Positions 26,571 to 36,288 of a DNA stretch of 64,000 nt are shown piece by piece. Numbering within the stretch: the first letter of the stretch is position 1; every line of letters begins with the position of its first letter. The DNA is from Niallia circulans. GTDB lineage: Bacteria; Bacillota; Bacilli; Bacillales; Cytobacillaceae. The DNA lies in contig NZ_CP026031.1 of assembly GCF_003726095.1 (NCBI RefSeq), positions 1,798,001 through 1,862,000 of the forward strand, read 5' to 3'. The translations under genes and the position numbers were made by a program. Below the pieces are notes generated by a model. The model was given only the letters and a program-made list of their open reading frames with translations, had not been told where the DNA came from and did no database searches.

Positions 26571-27284
26571 TCAATAAAATTCTATCATTTCGGCAATTTT
26601 GATTAAATCTCTTACATCTTTTACACCCGAGATAGTATATTGGTATCTATCTGTTTTTAGTATTAATTTTGGCTTTTTCTCCATATCTACTAAAACAGCC
26701 TCTTGATTATTAATCGTGATCTCGTATTCTTTTTTCACCACACTATTTATTCCGTTTCCTCGCATATTATTAGGCTTTTTTTCTGTTCGGATAGAAAAAT
26801 TTTGGCCATTCTTTAACGGATAATCAACATTAACTAGAATGGAACTCTTTTCTTTTCTCACGCTTAATTTTGGTTCACCGACAACTACAATGGAAGATAA
26901 ATTATTAGTATTTAGGTTATATGGTAATGTCGCTTCCTCTGATAGATAAACAGTTGTTTTATTTTCGATTTTATTCTGCTCTTCAACTGTAAAAACTACT
27001 CTTTCGTCTTGATCCGCTTCCATATCGAAAGCTGCATTTTTTGCTCCCCCTTTTTCAAATGGGAGTGATTCCATTTCCATATGAGTGAAAAGAAAGAGGA
27101 TCACTGCTGCTCCTATAATTGCCACAAAAGGGAATGGTTGAAGTGCATTTTTCGTTTTCCGATTATTCTTCATCTGCTCTTTCAGCTTTAAATGCAAAGC
27201 ATTCTTTCGTTCTTTATCCCAATATATATCAGCTTCTAAGTCCCTCAATTCCTCATCTAGTTGTTCCTTATATAATTTTTCCAT
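26571..27284 (-). CDS. Membrane anti-sigma factor (putative)
   Basis: 237 residues: a basic cytoplasmic N-terminus of about 50 residues, one membrane helix (FPFVAIIGAAVILFLFTHM) and an extracellular beta-rich domain. It overlaps the 3' end of an ECF sigma gene by 17 bases, the usual arrangement for an ECF sigma and its anti-sigma. No ZAS zinc motif is visible. Role by context. Confidence 0.75.
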   Translation of the reverse strand: MEKLYKEQLDEELRDLEADIYWDKERKNALHLKLKEQMKNNRKTKNALQPFPFVAIIGAAVILFLFTHMEMESLPFEKGGAKNAAFDMEADQDERVVFTVEEQNKIENKTTVYLSEEATLPYNLNTNNLSSIVVVGEPKLSVRKEKSSILVNVDYPLKNGQNFSIRTEKKPNNMRGNGINSVVKKEYEITINNQEAVLVDMEKKPKLILKTDRYQYTISGVKDVRDLIKIAEMIEFY

Positions 27285-27798
27285 TTAATTCTCCCTCCTT
27301 TTTTAATTCTTTCTCCAAAGCTTTCATTGCTCGAAATAAAGTTGACTTCACTTTAGCCTCTGACCATCCTAAAATCCCTGCTGTTTCTTCAATAGAGAAC
27401 TCTTTTAGTTTTCTTAGAATAATGATTTCTCGATAAGTTGATTTCAAGGTACTTAACGCCTTGTAAATTTCTAATGATTGTTCTCTAATTTGCAACATCT
27501 CTTCTGGCAATGGATTCTTATCTTTATTGAATAGAAAAGCTTCTTTTAGCAGTATTACCGGCTTCTTTTTTCTAATCATATCGACGGTGAGGTTATGAGC
27601 AATCCGATACAGCCACGTTTTTTCACTTGCATCCCTTTTAAATGTATCCAAGTGGATAAAAGCTTTCAAAAAAGTATCGTTTGTTAAATCTTCTGCTTGC
27701 TGATAATCTTGAATCATGATGAAAATATATTTAAAAATAGCTTCTCCAAACTTTTCATACCATTCTAGGATGATTTTATCTTTCTCATTTTCCACCAT
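27268..27798 (-). CDS. ECF RNA polymerase sigma factor
   Basis: 176 residues with sigma region 2 (AEDLTNDTFLKAFIHLDTFK; TWLYRIAHNLTVDMIRKK) and region 4 (EIIILRKLKEFSIEETAGIL, GWSEAKVKSTLFRAMKAL). It directs polymerase to its own regulon in response to an envelope or other stress. The stop overlaps the anti-sigma start. Upstream lies an ECF-type promoter (27830-27855), suggesting autoregulation. Which of the B. subtilis ECF factors it corresponds to is not clear. Confidence 0.9.
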   Translation of the reverse strand: MVENEKDKIILEWYEKFGEAIFKYIFIMIQDYQQAEDLTNDTFLKAFIHLDTFKRDASEKTWLYRIAHNLTVDMIRKKKPVILLKEAFLFNKDKNPLPEEMLQIREQSLEIYKALSTLKSTYREIIILRKLKEFSIEETAGILGWSEAKVKSTLFRAMKALEKELKKEGELNGKII

Positions 27799-27829
27799 TT
27801 CCCCTCCTTTATTAAAAATTCTATGTATA

Positions 27830-27855
27830 GACGGATAGAGTTCTAAAAAGTTTTA
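27830..27855 (-). promoter_or_regulatory. ECF-type promoter of the sigma gene
   Basis: On the minus strand TAAAAC, 16 bases, CGTCTA. This AAC-N16-CGTC layout is that of Bacillus ECF sigma promoters and fits autoregulation. Confidence 0.65.
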
Positions 27856-27877
27856 CTTTTTTTAAATATTTTCAAAA

Positions 27878-27912
27878 ATAAAAAGTGGATTCCTGCAAAG
27901 AGGTCCACTTTC
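27878..27912 (-). terminator. Terminator of the acetyltransferase gene
   Basis: Minus strand AAAGTGGA ... TCCACTTTTTATTTTT, just after the stop at 27926. Confidence 0.75.
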
Positions 27913-27925
27913 GGTAATTCTCTGT

Positions 27926-28687
27926 TTATATAAATTCCTTTATTCTTTTCATCGCAGAATGAACTGTAAGCCGGTGATAAGCGACTAATTGATTCTTAAA
28001 AATCACTCCATAAACACCATATGGAGTTGGCGATAGCTTTAATAAATCTTCACGTGTTTGGAGATGGTGAATTTCTGCCTTTATTTGTAATTTACTAGCT
28101 GCTTCTATTACATTATCGATGGCTATATCGATATATGGGCATTGCGCTGTACGGAGAATGGTTAATTGATTGTTATGACGAGTCAGTCGTTCTTCCCAAT
28201 CATTCGGAAAATATGGATTTGCTGCTTCATTTATTTTGTAGACTAATAACTCGAATCCATAGGGAGCATATTCTAGTTCAGTGAAATCATTTTTTAAGAA
28301 AACTTCCTTACTTGGCGTCCAAGAGGTTGTTGGATTTGTTACCACGATAACGCCATTCTTTTTATGATCTTTTGCATCTTGAATTACCTTTTCAATTAGC
28401 TGAGTTGCATAGCCTTTACCCGTTATATTTACCCATAGACAGTGGATGATGTAGTAATTTTCCCCATATACTACTCTGGAGGAATGTTCAATGGGTGTAT
28501 ATTCAATAAAACCGGCGAGCTTGTCATTCTCCATTAGTTGAATATATTTCAATCCTTGTCCAAATTGATCCATTAACCATGCTTTTTTTGCTTGATAGCC
28601 TGTTGACTTCTGTTTGCTTCTTAAACAATAGCAGCCATTTGCTTGTATATTTTCTGAGGTTAATTCAATCAGCTCTATTTTATTCAA
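27926..28687 (-). CDS. GNAT acetyltransferase with YoaP C-terminal domain
   Basis: 253 residues. An N-terminal GNAT domain (GYATQLIEKVIQDAKD) is followed by a domain like the C-terminus of B. subtilis YoaP, which carries a thioredoxin-fold-like CPYIDIAI region. The combination occurs in Bacilli and clostridia; substrate unknown. Monocistronic, with its own terminator. Confidence 0.8.
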   Translation of the reverse strand: MNKIELIELTSENIQANGCYCLRSKQKSTGYQAKKAWLMDQFGQGLKYIQLMENDKLAGFIEYTPIEHSSRVVYGENYYIIHCLWVNITGKGYATQLIEKVIQDAKDHKKNGVIVVTNPTTSWTPSKEVFLKNDFTELEYAPYGFELLVYKINEAANPYFPNDWEERLTRHNNQLTILRTAQCPYIDIAIDNVIEAASKLQIKAEIHHLQTREDLLKLSPTPYGVYGVIFKNQLVAYHRLTVHSAMKRIKEFI

Positions 28688-28765
28688 AATGTTTCTCCAC
28701 TCCCCATCTCAAAATGTTCACTCATTTCTGCCAAAACTTCGAATTTTAGAAACGATGGAAAAAAC

Positions 28766-28815
28766 TATAATAATAGGATATCGTCTTTCCTTACACAAAC
28801 GATATCCTATTATTT
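28766..28815. terminator. Strong bidirectional terminator
   Basis: A perfect 16-base stem (AATAATAGGATATCGT and its complement) around a 14-base loop, followed by TTATTTTATTT. It ends the secreted Ig-domain gene. Confidence 0.85.
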
Positions 28816-31213
28816 TATTTCACTTTTATTTTTGTTGCTTGACTCTTATTCTTTGCCTTATCTTGTGCATATATCAATAAGCTTGTATTTTTCTTTTGTT
28901 TTTTGATTGTCATTTTAAAGGAACCTTTTGCATCAGCTGTTGTTTTTTGCACGAATTTCTTTCCATTATAAATAGTAATAGTTGCATTCGCTTCTGCTTT
29001 TCCAGCAATAAGTGTCGTCTTCGATGTTACATTTGTCGTAATCTTTGGCATTGCTGGAGGAGTCTTGTCGATAACTTTTATTGCTTTGGATGTACTATTC
29101 CCAGCTGCGTCTATTATCTTAATTACTAATTTGGTTCCTGCCTTTTGTTTTGAAATCTTTATTTGGAAACGACCATCTTTTTGTACGGTACTTTTTCCTA
29201 GTTCCTTTTTACCTGCCAGTACAACAACTTTTGCATTTACTTCTCCTTTTCCTGATACAGTTGTCGACTTATCTGTAACTTCCTTAATTTGAGGTTCGTT
29301 TGGAGGTGTTTTATCGATATTTTTTATGGTTATAGACTTAACCTGTTTATTTCCTCCCAAATCTACAACAGTAAAGGTATATGTTCCATTCTTTTTCACC
29401 ATATACTTTACGTTTTCATTATTCACTTTCTTCCCATCAGGTAGCTGGATATACCGAATTCTAAAATTATCCTTTGCGGTTATTTCGAGTTCTATATCTC
29501 GGTTTGTTGGTTTCTTAGTTTTTTGTGTAATAGTAATACTTGGCTTTATTGTATCTGTAACTTTTTGGCTAAATTCGCGTACAGAATCATAAAGATTCCT
29601 ACTACCAGAACTTTTCGCGTATACTTTAAATTGAAAAGTTCCAGTACTTGCTGGATGCCATTCTAGCTTATTATTCCTACTATAACTTTGTACTTTTTTC
29701 CAACTATTTCCCTCTTTTATATAAAACTCATAAAGAGGATTGCTTCCTCCCGTAGTTCCTCCAATAAATGTATACATCTTGGGCGATTGTGAACTATCTT
29801 TTTCCAGAAACACCTCTGACACTGGTTCAACAATCGTCCCAAATGTTATGACAATATCACGATCCAAGCTTTTGCCTGCATAACCAGTAATAGCATTTTT
29901 ATTTATCGTTAATTTATATTTTTTTCCCTTTGTTAATAATTCTGGGAGTATATGCAAATAATTATCATCAGACTCTATTTGAATAGGAATCTTCTTATCC
30001 CCCTCCATAAGAGTTATTCCATTTCTATCCTTCCATCTAATCCCCTGATTAAAAAGAATAAAAGTTCAGAATCGATTTCCAGATTACTACTATCTTGTCT
30101 TAAACTTGCCCACTCGTCATTTTTAACATCATAAAACAATGAATCCGTTAATTCAAAGGAAGACGGCTCAGTGTTTTTCATATACTCTACATAATTATTT
30201 CCGTTCTCATCTTCATAGATAGCAATTAATCCATTTTGATAAAAGAGAGAATGAACAAAATAATCTTCTTTTAATGAATAGTAATAATCGGCAGATCCAT
30301 AGCCATAAACATCTATTCCCCCAAAACTACTAGCTATATAAGTTCTGCTTCCAGAATCATCAAAGGCAATGTCATTAAAAGTTTCATATTCATTATTTTC
30401 CTCATCATAGGCCATTCTATATTCAAAATCGAAAGTCATATCCTCTTCTTGTACAGTTGATAAACGAAATACAACCCCATTCATATTGTACATATATTGT
30501 CCGTCTGGGCTTAAAACCATTTCCGAGCTTAAATGATAGTCTCCGTGATATGGGGAGTCATAATGGTTTATAATCTTGCCATTATCAATTAGATAGGCAT
30601 AGGCATCTATTGGACTTGTTTCTGAGTCCAATGTATAAAGACGGTGTAACTTTTCATTGTAGGAAATACTAGATTCCATGTAAATGGATGTATTATCATC
30701 GCCAGCATTTTCTGCTACTTCTTTTTTCGTATTTAAGGAATAAACCTTAATAGTTTCCCATTGATTAGAACCAGGAGTTATATAAAGGTAGCCATTCTGA
30801 TCTATCGCAATATCCCATGGATCTGTGGATATTGGAAAGGTATCTAATAAAGTAAAATTTCCGGCATCCACTTCTGCAATGGCTCCTTTTAAGCCCTTTT
30901 CCGTATAATACGAATGTTTCATTAAATGCTGAGTCACATAGACTTTATCTTTGTATACTTCCACTTTTTCTGCTGGGTATTTAAGATTTATCTTTTTTAT
31001 TTCTCCCGTTAGATAATTTACTCTCTGCAAAAGAGGCTTACCTATTTCTACCATATAAATATATGGGCGATTTGGATCAATCACTGCATCATCTGCTTGG
31101 AAATTAATCGATATCGCATTTGATGCTGCCTTTATTTTGCTGTTAGAACCATAAGGAACAAATAATGATACCAGCAGTATAATAGCTATAAATAAACGCA
31201 CTTTTTTTCGCAA
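28815..31213 (-). CDS. Secreted beta-propeller/Ig-like repeat protein, interrupted by a frameshift
   Basis: Two frames that fit as one protein of about 800 residues. From ATG 31213: signal peptide (LFIAIILLVSLFVPYGSNSK), then a YncE-like beta-propeller (about 40-370; DPWDIAIDQNGYLYITPGSN). Near 30051-30055 one base is missing in an A run; restoring it joins ELLF to FNQGIRWKDRNGITLMEGDK, the start of an SbsA-type Ig domain that continues in the second frame (28815-30008). Three further Ig-like repeats follow, the last two with the shared pattern VIDKTPPAMPKI. Probably cell-surface exposed or released; adhesion is a guess. The break may be a sequencing error. Confidence 0.75.
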
Positions 31214-31521
31214 AAAACTCTCCCCCTGTAAGTCTCTCTATAATCGTTGTTTAGTTTCATTAATTTTATACTTAATATAAAAGACAATTGACCTTCAAGC
31301 TTTCATTTATTTTTAAATCCTTTTTTGCTGATTTTAAACGACAATAATTCTCCTTTCTTCTTTTTTATCGGTAATCTTCTTCCGTATTTTTATCTTTTTC
31401 CCGTCCACAACATTTTATATAAATAGTCATCTAAAAAGGGAATGCCTTCAGCATCCGTTTCAGAAATATTCAGTATTTAAAATGAATAATGATATTTTAC
31501 TATTTTTTTAGATTCGACCAT
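31214..31521. other. Intergenic gap
   Basis: About 300 AT-rich bases between the secreted protein and the HIT gene. The first part holds the promoter and ribosome site (GGGGGAG) of the secreted protein. I see nothing else. Confidence 0.5.
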
Positions 31522-31851
31522 TTACCTTAGCGGTTTGCCGTGAACAATATGCCAATGAAGATGTTTGGAGTCTTGATACTTGCCAAGATTGGTGATAACT
31601 CTGCATGCACCATATTCCTTGGTTACACTAGCAGCTACTTGCTTTACAACGCCCAAAAGCTCCAATAGTAAATGATTATCTCCCTCTTCTAATGTAATAA
31701 GAGAAGCGATGTGTTTTTTCGGAATTGCTACTATATGAACTGGATAAAAAGGTTTTGTATGATAATACGCTAACACATTTTCTGTTTCCATCACTTTTCT
31801 AACCTTTGTTTTTCCACTAAGAACTTCATCACAATAAAAATCTTCTGTCAT
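31522..31851 (-). CDS. HIT-family hydrolase
   Basis: 109 residues with the histidine triad HLHWHIVHG near the C-terminus and the fold-typical HIVAIPKKHIASL. HIT proteins hydrolyse nucleotide-linked phosphoramidates or dinucleoside polyphosphates. The start is ATG at 31851, eight bases after GGAGG; this is shorter than the longest open frame. It follows a dehydrogenase-like gene on the same strand. Confidence 0.87.
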   Translation of the reverse strand: MTEDFYCDEVLSGKTKVRKVMETENVLAYYHTKPFYPVHIVAIPKKHIASLITLEEGDNHLLLELLGVVKQVAASVTKEYGACRVITNLGKYQDSKHLHWHIVHGKPLR

Positions 31852-31884
31852 CTTTTTTTCCTCCATTTCCTTTTTAAACATTGT

Positions 31885-32436
31885 CTATGGTCTCTTCTCC
31901 CATGGTTCCACTACGCCTACTATTTTTCTCTGCCAATTATTTTGTATCGCATCGATCACCCCAGCAGAAATCTCTTTATGTGTAAGCCATCTGGAAGCGC
32001 TATTCTCCACAATAAATCCTAATTGAATCTGATGATAGCTGCAATTAGGGGGAATCGTTAGTTCCTTCTTTATTTTGGACAAATCCGAACTGCTCCCAGT
32101 AATGTGAAACAAACGCCATTTCTGTCCGCTTTCGGAAAGTTCGTCCTTCACTATATTCAAAGCATTTTTTCCTATCGAATGAACCCATGCTACAACCAAA
32201 TCAATTGGTCCATTCTGTTGTATAGTCCATTCTAATTTCTCCCTAAACGCAGTGTGATTTGTATAATCAACCAGTAAGGGGGTTATTTTCGTTTTATCGT
32301 CCAGGATATCTATTAAACTATTTATTGGGGCAGCTTTTCTGCCAACAATAGATAATCTGCAATCCTCTTGCTCAGCCAGCCATCCAGACACATCAAAAAG
32401 CATTCCTGTGCCTCCAATAATTAAGGCATGCTTCAT
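31885..32436 (-). CDS. Short-chain dehydrogenase-like protein
   Basis: 183 residues with an N-terminal Rossmann glycine motif (ALIIGGTGML) and VVAWVHSIGKNALN in place of the usual NNAG. No Y-x3-K catalytic pair is seen, so the enzyme may be non-catalytic or bind NAD(P) for another purpose. It precedes the HIT gene by 33 bases. Seen in bacilli as a short SDR-like protein; role unknown. Confidence 0.65.
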   Translation of the reverse strand: MKHALIIGGTGMLFDVSGWLAEQEDCRLSIVGRKAAPINSLIDILDDKTKITPLLVDYTNHTAFREKLEWTIQQNGPIDLVVAWVHSIGKNALNIVKDELSESGQKWRLFHITGSSSDLSKIKKELTIPPNCSYHQIQLGFIVENSASRWLTHKEISAGVIDAIQNNWQRKIVGVVEPWEKRP

Positions 32437-32622
32437 ATTATTGCTCCTCCTTTTAAATCAGCCTTTACCCAATCATTTATCATTTCTTGCTTACTACCCA
32501 AAACGCTCCTAAAATTTCCTAATAATTCCTCTTATCTTATTACTTTAACAAACTTAACCCGTTTATTTAAAGTAGAATCAGTGATATTCTATAAATAAGT
32601 TAAAAACTATGGGGTGAAAGAC

Positions 32623-33510
32623 TTGAAGATTTTGAACTTTGGTTCTTTAAATATTGATAAAGTATATTCGGTTCCTCACTTTGTTTCTGCTGGCGAAACT
32701 TTATCTTCTACGAATTATGATGAATTTCCAGGCGGAAAAGGATTAAATCAATCAATTGCACTTGCTAAAGCTGGAGCACAAGTATACCACGGAGGAAATA
32801 TTGGAAAAGACGGCTTATTTTTAAAAGAAGTATTAGCGGAAGCAAATGTAAATGTTGATTGGATTGATGAGAATGGGAACACAACTGGCCACGCCATTAT
32901 TCAAGTCTCTGCTAGTGGAGAAAACTGTATTCTTTTATTAGGCGGAGCAAATAAAGAAATAACGATCGATCATATTAACCAAGTTTTAGCGAATTTTTCC
33001 CAGAACGATTTACTGTTATTGCAAAATGAAATAAACGATTTAGCATACATAGTGGAAACTGCGCACAAAAGAGGATTAAAAATTGCCCTTAATCCATCAC
33101 CTATCGATGAGACAATTACCACCCTAGATTTTTCAAAAATTGATTACTTAATATTAAATGAAATAGAAGCAAAAGCCATTACGAACGAACATACAAATGA
33201 CAAGATTTTCCAAAAACTTTTATCCTTAAACAAGCAGCTAAAAATCGTCTTAACATTGGGCAAAGAAGGCGTAATTTATAAAGATAGTGTCGAAGAACAT
33301 AGACAAGCCGCTTTTAAAGTAGATGCAGTTGATACAACCGCTGCTGGCGATACCTTTTTAGGATACTTTTTAAGTCAAATTTCCCAGCAGGAGGAAATAA
33401 AAAGTGCCTTGCAAATGGCTGCAAAAGCTGCTGCCATTGCTGTAACACGGAAAGGGGCCTCCTCTTCTATTCCAAGTTCGCAAGAAGTAATGGCGTTCAC
33501 TAAAAAATAG
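32623..33510 (+). CDS. PfkB-family sugar kinase, ribokinase-like
   Basis: 295 residues with both PfkB signatures: GGKGLNQSIALAKAGA near residue 40 and DTTAAGDTFLGYFL near 245, the latter with the catalytic Asp. It phosphorylates a sugar such as ribose, but no transport genes are adjacent to show which. TTG at 32623 is preferred (GGGGTG six bases upstream); a GTG lies at 32614 within that site. A strong terminator follows. Confidence 0.88.
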   Translation: MKILNFGSLNIDKVYSVPHFVSAGETLSSTNYDEFPGGKGLNQSIALAKAGAQVYHGGNIGKDGLFLKEVLAEANVNVDWIDENGNTTGHAIIQVSASGENCILLLGGANKEITIDHINQVLANFSQNDLLLLQNEINDLAYIVETAHKRGLKIALNPSPIDETITTLDFSKIDYLILNEIEAKAITNEHTNDKIFQKLLSLNKQLKIVLTLGKEGVIYKDSVEEHRQAAFKVDAVDTTAAGDTFLGYFLSQISQQEEIKSALQMAAKAAAIAVTRKGASSSIPSSQEVMAFTKK

Positions 33511-33516
33511 ATGATT

Positions 33517-33554
33517 AAAAAGAGAGAATTTAAGTAGTGATTCTCTCTTTTTTA
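33517..33554 (+). terminator. Terminator after the PfkB kinase
   Basis: AAAAGAGAGAAT and its complement around a 10-base loop, ending in TTTTTT. Confidence 0.9.
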
Positions 33555-33571
33555 TGGATCAATAACCACCA

Positions 33572-33637
33572 AATGGAATATATATGTTGCATTAAGTAAT
33601 ATATATTGGTTATAATGTAATATATACATTCCATCAA
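33572..33637 (+). promoter_or_regulatory. Promoter and operator of the XRE gene
   Basis: TTGCAT (33587-33592), 18 bases, TATAAT (33611-33616). The promoter is embraced by a long imperfect inverted repeat (33572-33594 against 33614-33637, about 19 of 23 matching), a likely operator for the XRE repressor that follows. Confidence 0.65.
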
Positions 33638-33651
33638 TAAGGAGGATTGCC

Positions 33652-33858
33652 TTGAAGAACCATATTAAAATTGCAAGAATTCAAGCAGATTTAACCCAGC
33701 AGCAATTAGCGGATAAGATTGGCGTTACTCGTCAAACAATCAGTCTTATTGAAAAAGGAAAATACAATCCTACTTTAAAACTTTGTCTTGAGCTCTGTTA
33801 TTCCCTCAACAGAACATTAGATGAATTATTTTGGGTAGACAAGGAGGAAGAAAAATGA
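33652..33858 (+). CDS. XRE-family HTH repressor
   Basis: 68 residues, a single lambda-repressor-like helix-turn-helix (LTQQQLADKIGVTRQTISLI). TTG start at 33652, with GGAGG six bases upstream. Its last bases overlap the start of the next membrane protein gene (ATGA), so the two are translated together. The same arrangement recurs at 42280-42969 with a paralogue. Confidence 0.9.
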   Translation: MKNHIKIARIQADLTQQQLADKIGVTRQTISLIEKGKYNPTLKLCLELCYSLNRTLDELFWVDKEEEK

Positions 33859-34295
33859 AAAAAATAAAAGATGAACGTCTAATTATGAAAAACTTACAAA
33901 ATATTAAAGTAGCCTATATCATTCAAACGCTTGGAATTATTGGCATATTAGCTTATGACCTTATTACAAAGGGCTTAGCTGGAATGAGAGACAATCCGTT
34001 ATGGTATGTATTTATTATTACTAGCATCATTTCAGCTTATCTATCAATGAATATAAGCGTCGATCATGAAAACAGCAAAAAGGACCCTAAAAAGGGGCTA
34101 TCTCTTTCTATTACTATTGTCACTCTGCTTTCCGTGCTTATTGGAATTCTGATAATCCTCTCTGATAGAGAGCGTATCGTAAATGGTGTTCTTATTGGCG
34201 GAATAGTATTTATATGCGGGATCATACCTGTACTTTATACTTATTATTTACGGAATAAAAAAGGAAGAGATTTGGATGATGAGGATGAAGTTTAA
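33855..34295 (+). CDS. Four-helix membrane protein coupled to XRE regulator
   Basis: 146 residues with four membrane helices and a charged C-terminal tail (GRDLDDEDEV). Family not recognised with certainty. Start ATG 33855 overlaps the regulator stop by four bases and has AAGGAGG upstream. Small XRE plus membrane-protein pairs are common in Firmicutes; their function is mostly unknown. Confidence 0.75.
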   Translation: MKKIKDERLIMKNLQNIKVAYIIQTLGIIGILAYDLITKGLAGMRDNPLWYVFIITSIISAYLSMNISVDHENSKKDPKKGLSLSITIVTLLSVLIGILIILSDRERIVNGVLIGGIVFICGIIPVLYTYYLRNKKGRDLDDEDEV

Positions 34296-34409
34296 CTCTC
34301 TTACTGACATTTATTTTAGCCTGCTGGATTAATCTACCACTTTCGCTTATAATAATTGTAGTGTAATGCTAGAATCATAGTATTAATAAAAGTTAGAAAA
34401 AGGTGTAAT

Positions 34410-34802
34410 ATGAATAATTTTTTTAGCAGGCTAACCCTTTTTTTATATATTATTTTTTTCCTCCTAACTGGAATAGCTTTTTATTTTATCTATAAAGATT
34501 TTAATACCACTTTTCCCTTTTATTTTATCATTGGATATATCATATTCCTATTTTGTTTTATATTTTACTTACTATGGATGGCAGTATTCACGTGGAAGAA
34601 AAACTTTAGCTGGTCTTTATTGGCGAAGAAGGTATCGCAATGTATTTGCTTTTTTCTCTTATTCAGCTTAGTTAATTATCTATTTTCTTATTTTTTTCAT
34701 CCGGATCAGAAGACTTTTGCATTTTCTTTTACCTGTCTAGGCTTAGCAATAGGTCTTACGTTTCTGGATATTCCTTATTTTCAAAGTAAAAGTAAAAAAT
34801 AA
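34410..34802 (+). CDS. Hypothetical membrane protein
   Basis: 130 residues, four hydrophobic helices, very Phe-rich. Family not recognised. ATG at 34410 with AAAGG upstream. A 107-base gap with a possible promoter separates it from the XRE pair. Confidence 0.6.
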   Translation: MNNFFSRLTLFLYIIFFLLTGIAFYFIYKDFNTTFPFYFIIGYIIFLFCFIFYLLWMAVFTWKKNFSWSLLAKKVSQCICFFLLFSLVNYLFSYFFHPDQKTFAFSFTCLGLAIGLTFLDIPYFQSKSKK

Positions 34803-34805
34803 AGC

Positions 34806-34862
34806 GACAAAAATACATGATTTACTATGGCTTAAATCCCATAGTGAATCATGTATTTTTCT
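34806..34862. terminator. Bidirectional terminator
   Basis: AATACATGATT.ACTATGG pairs with CCATAGT.AATCATGTATT; A- and T-rich flanks on both sides. It includes the 3' end of the minus-strand gene that stops at 34832. Confidence 0.8.
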
Positions 34863-35218
34863 GCTTCCTGCGCTGCTGTTATTTTTCGAGCTAGATCGAT
34901 AAGCTCCCCTGATTTTTTATCCGCAACAATATCTAAAAATATTGGTAATGATTCAGGAGGTATAAGTGTTATTCCGTAATAGGCCAAACCATTAGCCGGT
35001 CGTTCATATGTATGGAAATATGTTTTCATCATTGCTAATGGTTTTATCAACTCTTGTATAAAATGATCATTTACAGGTATACAATCATAAAGATCAGGGG
35101 TGTAATGATTATATACATGCCGTTTATTGAAATTTTGAATGATCCCAAATTCGTGGGTAATAGCCAAGCTTTTCACCCTTTCAAATAAATTCCGCCAATT
35201 TAAGCTAAATAAGTACAT
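34832..35218 (-). CDS. Hypothetical protein
   Basis: 128 residues, soluble, with no recognised family. Contains a Tyr/His-rich N-terminal half (HVYNHYTPDLYDCIPVNDHF). It starts nine bases after the stop of the DUF402 gene, so the two form an operon. Confidence 0.6.
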   Translation of the reverse strand: MYLFSLNWRNLFERVKSLAITHEFGIIQNFNKRHVYNHYTPDLYDCIPVNDHFIQELIKPLAMMKTYFHTYERPANGLAYYGITLIPPESLPIFLDIVADKKSGELIDLARKITAAQEAEKYMIHYGI

Positions 35219-35227
35219 AGCTCCATT

Positions 35228-35740
35228 TTATGAGCGAAAAAAATCTGCTGTTTCTCTAGAAACCTCTGTAAGAATACCATCTTTCCGCTTTAACAATTGT
35301 TGTAATGCTTTTTGAACAAACCCTTTTTCAAACGTTTCAATGGGCTGAGGTAATTCTTCTTGATCCAAAATATAATACATTTGATTAGGTTTAATGACAA
35401 TATCAATAATTAAATCTTCATAGATAACCATATCATTTTGAAACCAATTTTTTCTCACAATATTGAAATACGCTCCTAAATATTTTCCAGTTGTATCTCG
35501 CCAAAAATATAAATTATATGGCTGATCCAACCAATAATAAGCAAACGTATAGGTCCCTTTCGGAATAACTAGTTTTTGTTTGCCTTTCCTCATTTCAAAT
35601 GACTTTTCCACTTGATGCAAGAGGGTGATTTTCCTTTTATCCGATTGAAGAAGTTTGCATTGATATTCTTCTATAGTAGAATCATAGCGAATTTTCCGTT
35701 CGACTATGTTTTCTCTACCCTTTAATTGCAAGTTTACCAC
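35228..35740 (-). CDS. DUF402-family protein
   Basis: 170 residues with the DUF402 pattern DMVIYEDLIIDIVIKPNQMY and LDQEELPQPIE. Some family members are nucleoside phosphatases. It differs widely from the other DUF402 protein at 11799-12344. Co-transcribed with the hypothetical gene downstream. Confidence 0.75.
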   Translation of the reverse strand: MVNLQLKGRENIVERKIRYDSTIEEYQCKLLQSDKRKITLLHQVEKSFEMRKGKQKLVIPKGTYTFAYYWLDQPYNLYFWRDTTGKYLGAYFNIVRKNWFQNDMVIYEDLIIDIVIKPNQMYYILDQEELPQPIETFEKGFVQKALQQLLKRKDGILTEVSRETADFFRS

Positions 35741-35933
35741 TCTACCATCTCCAAATTCGATTCAACTTAACTCTTTTTCCCCTATATTATAGGCAAAACA
35801 AACATTTATCCAGATCAAATCCACAGAATATTCAGCACAAAATATTCTTATCTTGATACATTCTCACTAAATGGCTTTGTAAACATGCTAAAATAAGAAT
35901 CACAAATTAATTAAAAACGAAGGAGGAGAGAAA

Positions 35934-36248
35934 ATGTATGTAAAAGTATATGAATATCATATACCAACCGATAAAATCAAAGAATATTTCTATATTCAAG
36001 AGAAAGCAAGCAACATCTATCGCAAGTATATCAATTCAACAACAACCTATTTACAAAGTAATGATGATCCGACAAAATGGCTGGAAATCACGACCTATCA
36101 GACTGAACAAGACTATGATGCCAATATTGCTTTAATCAATGAACAAACGGAAATTGTTGTGTTATTTCAAGAATTCCAAGCTTTGCTTCCCCTAGAAAAT
36201 AGTCAAATAAAAGAAGAAAATTTCACCAAAACAACAGAAATAAAGTAA
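35934..36248 (+). CDS. Small alpha/beta-barrel-like protein, unknown function
   Basis: 104 residues (MYVKVYEYHIPTDKIKEYFY...). The pattern of a beta strand, a helix with repeated Tyr, and WLEITTYQTEQDYDA resembles the dimeric alpha/beta-barrel (ABM/NIPSNAP) fold, but this is only a guess. Good ribosome site GGAGGAG. A terminator follows. Confidence 0.55.
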   Translation: MYVKVYEYHIPTDKIKEYFYIQEKASNIYRKYINSTTTYLQSNDDPTKWLEITTYQTEQDYDANIALINEQTEIVVLFQEFQALLPLENSQIKEENFTKTTEIK

Positions 36249-36256
36249 TTATTAAA

Positions 36257-36287
36257 AAAAGGATACCTTTATCGATATCCTTTTCTT
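36257..36287 (+). terminator. Terminator between convergent genes
   Basis: AAAAGGATA ... TATCCTTTTC with a short loop. Lies between stops at 36248 (+) and 36289 (-) and could work both ways. Confidence 0.8.
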
Positions 36288-36288
36288 C

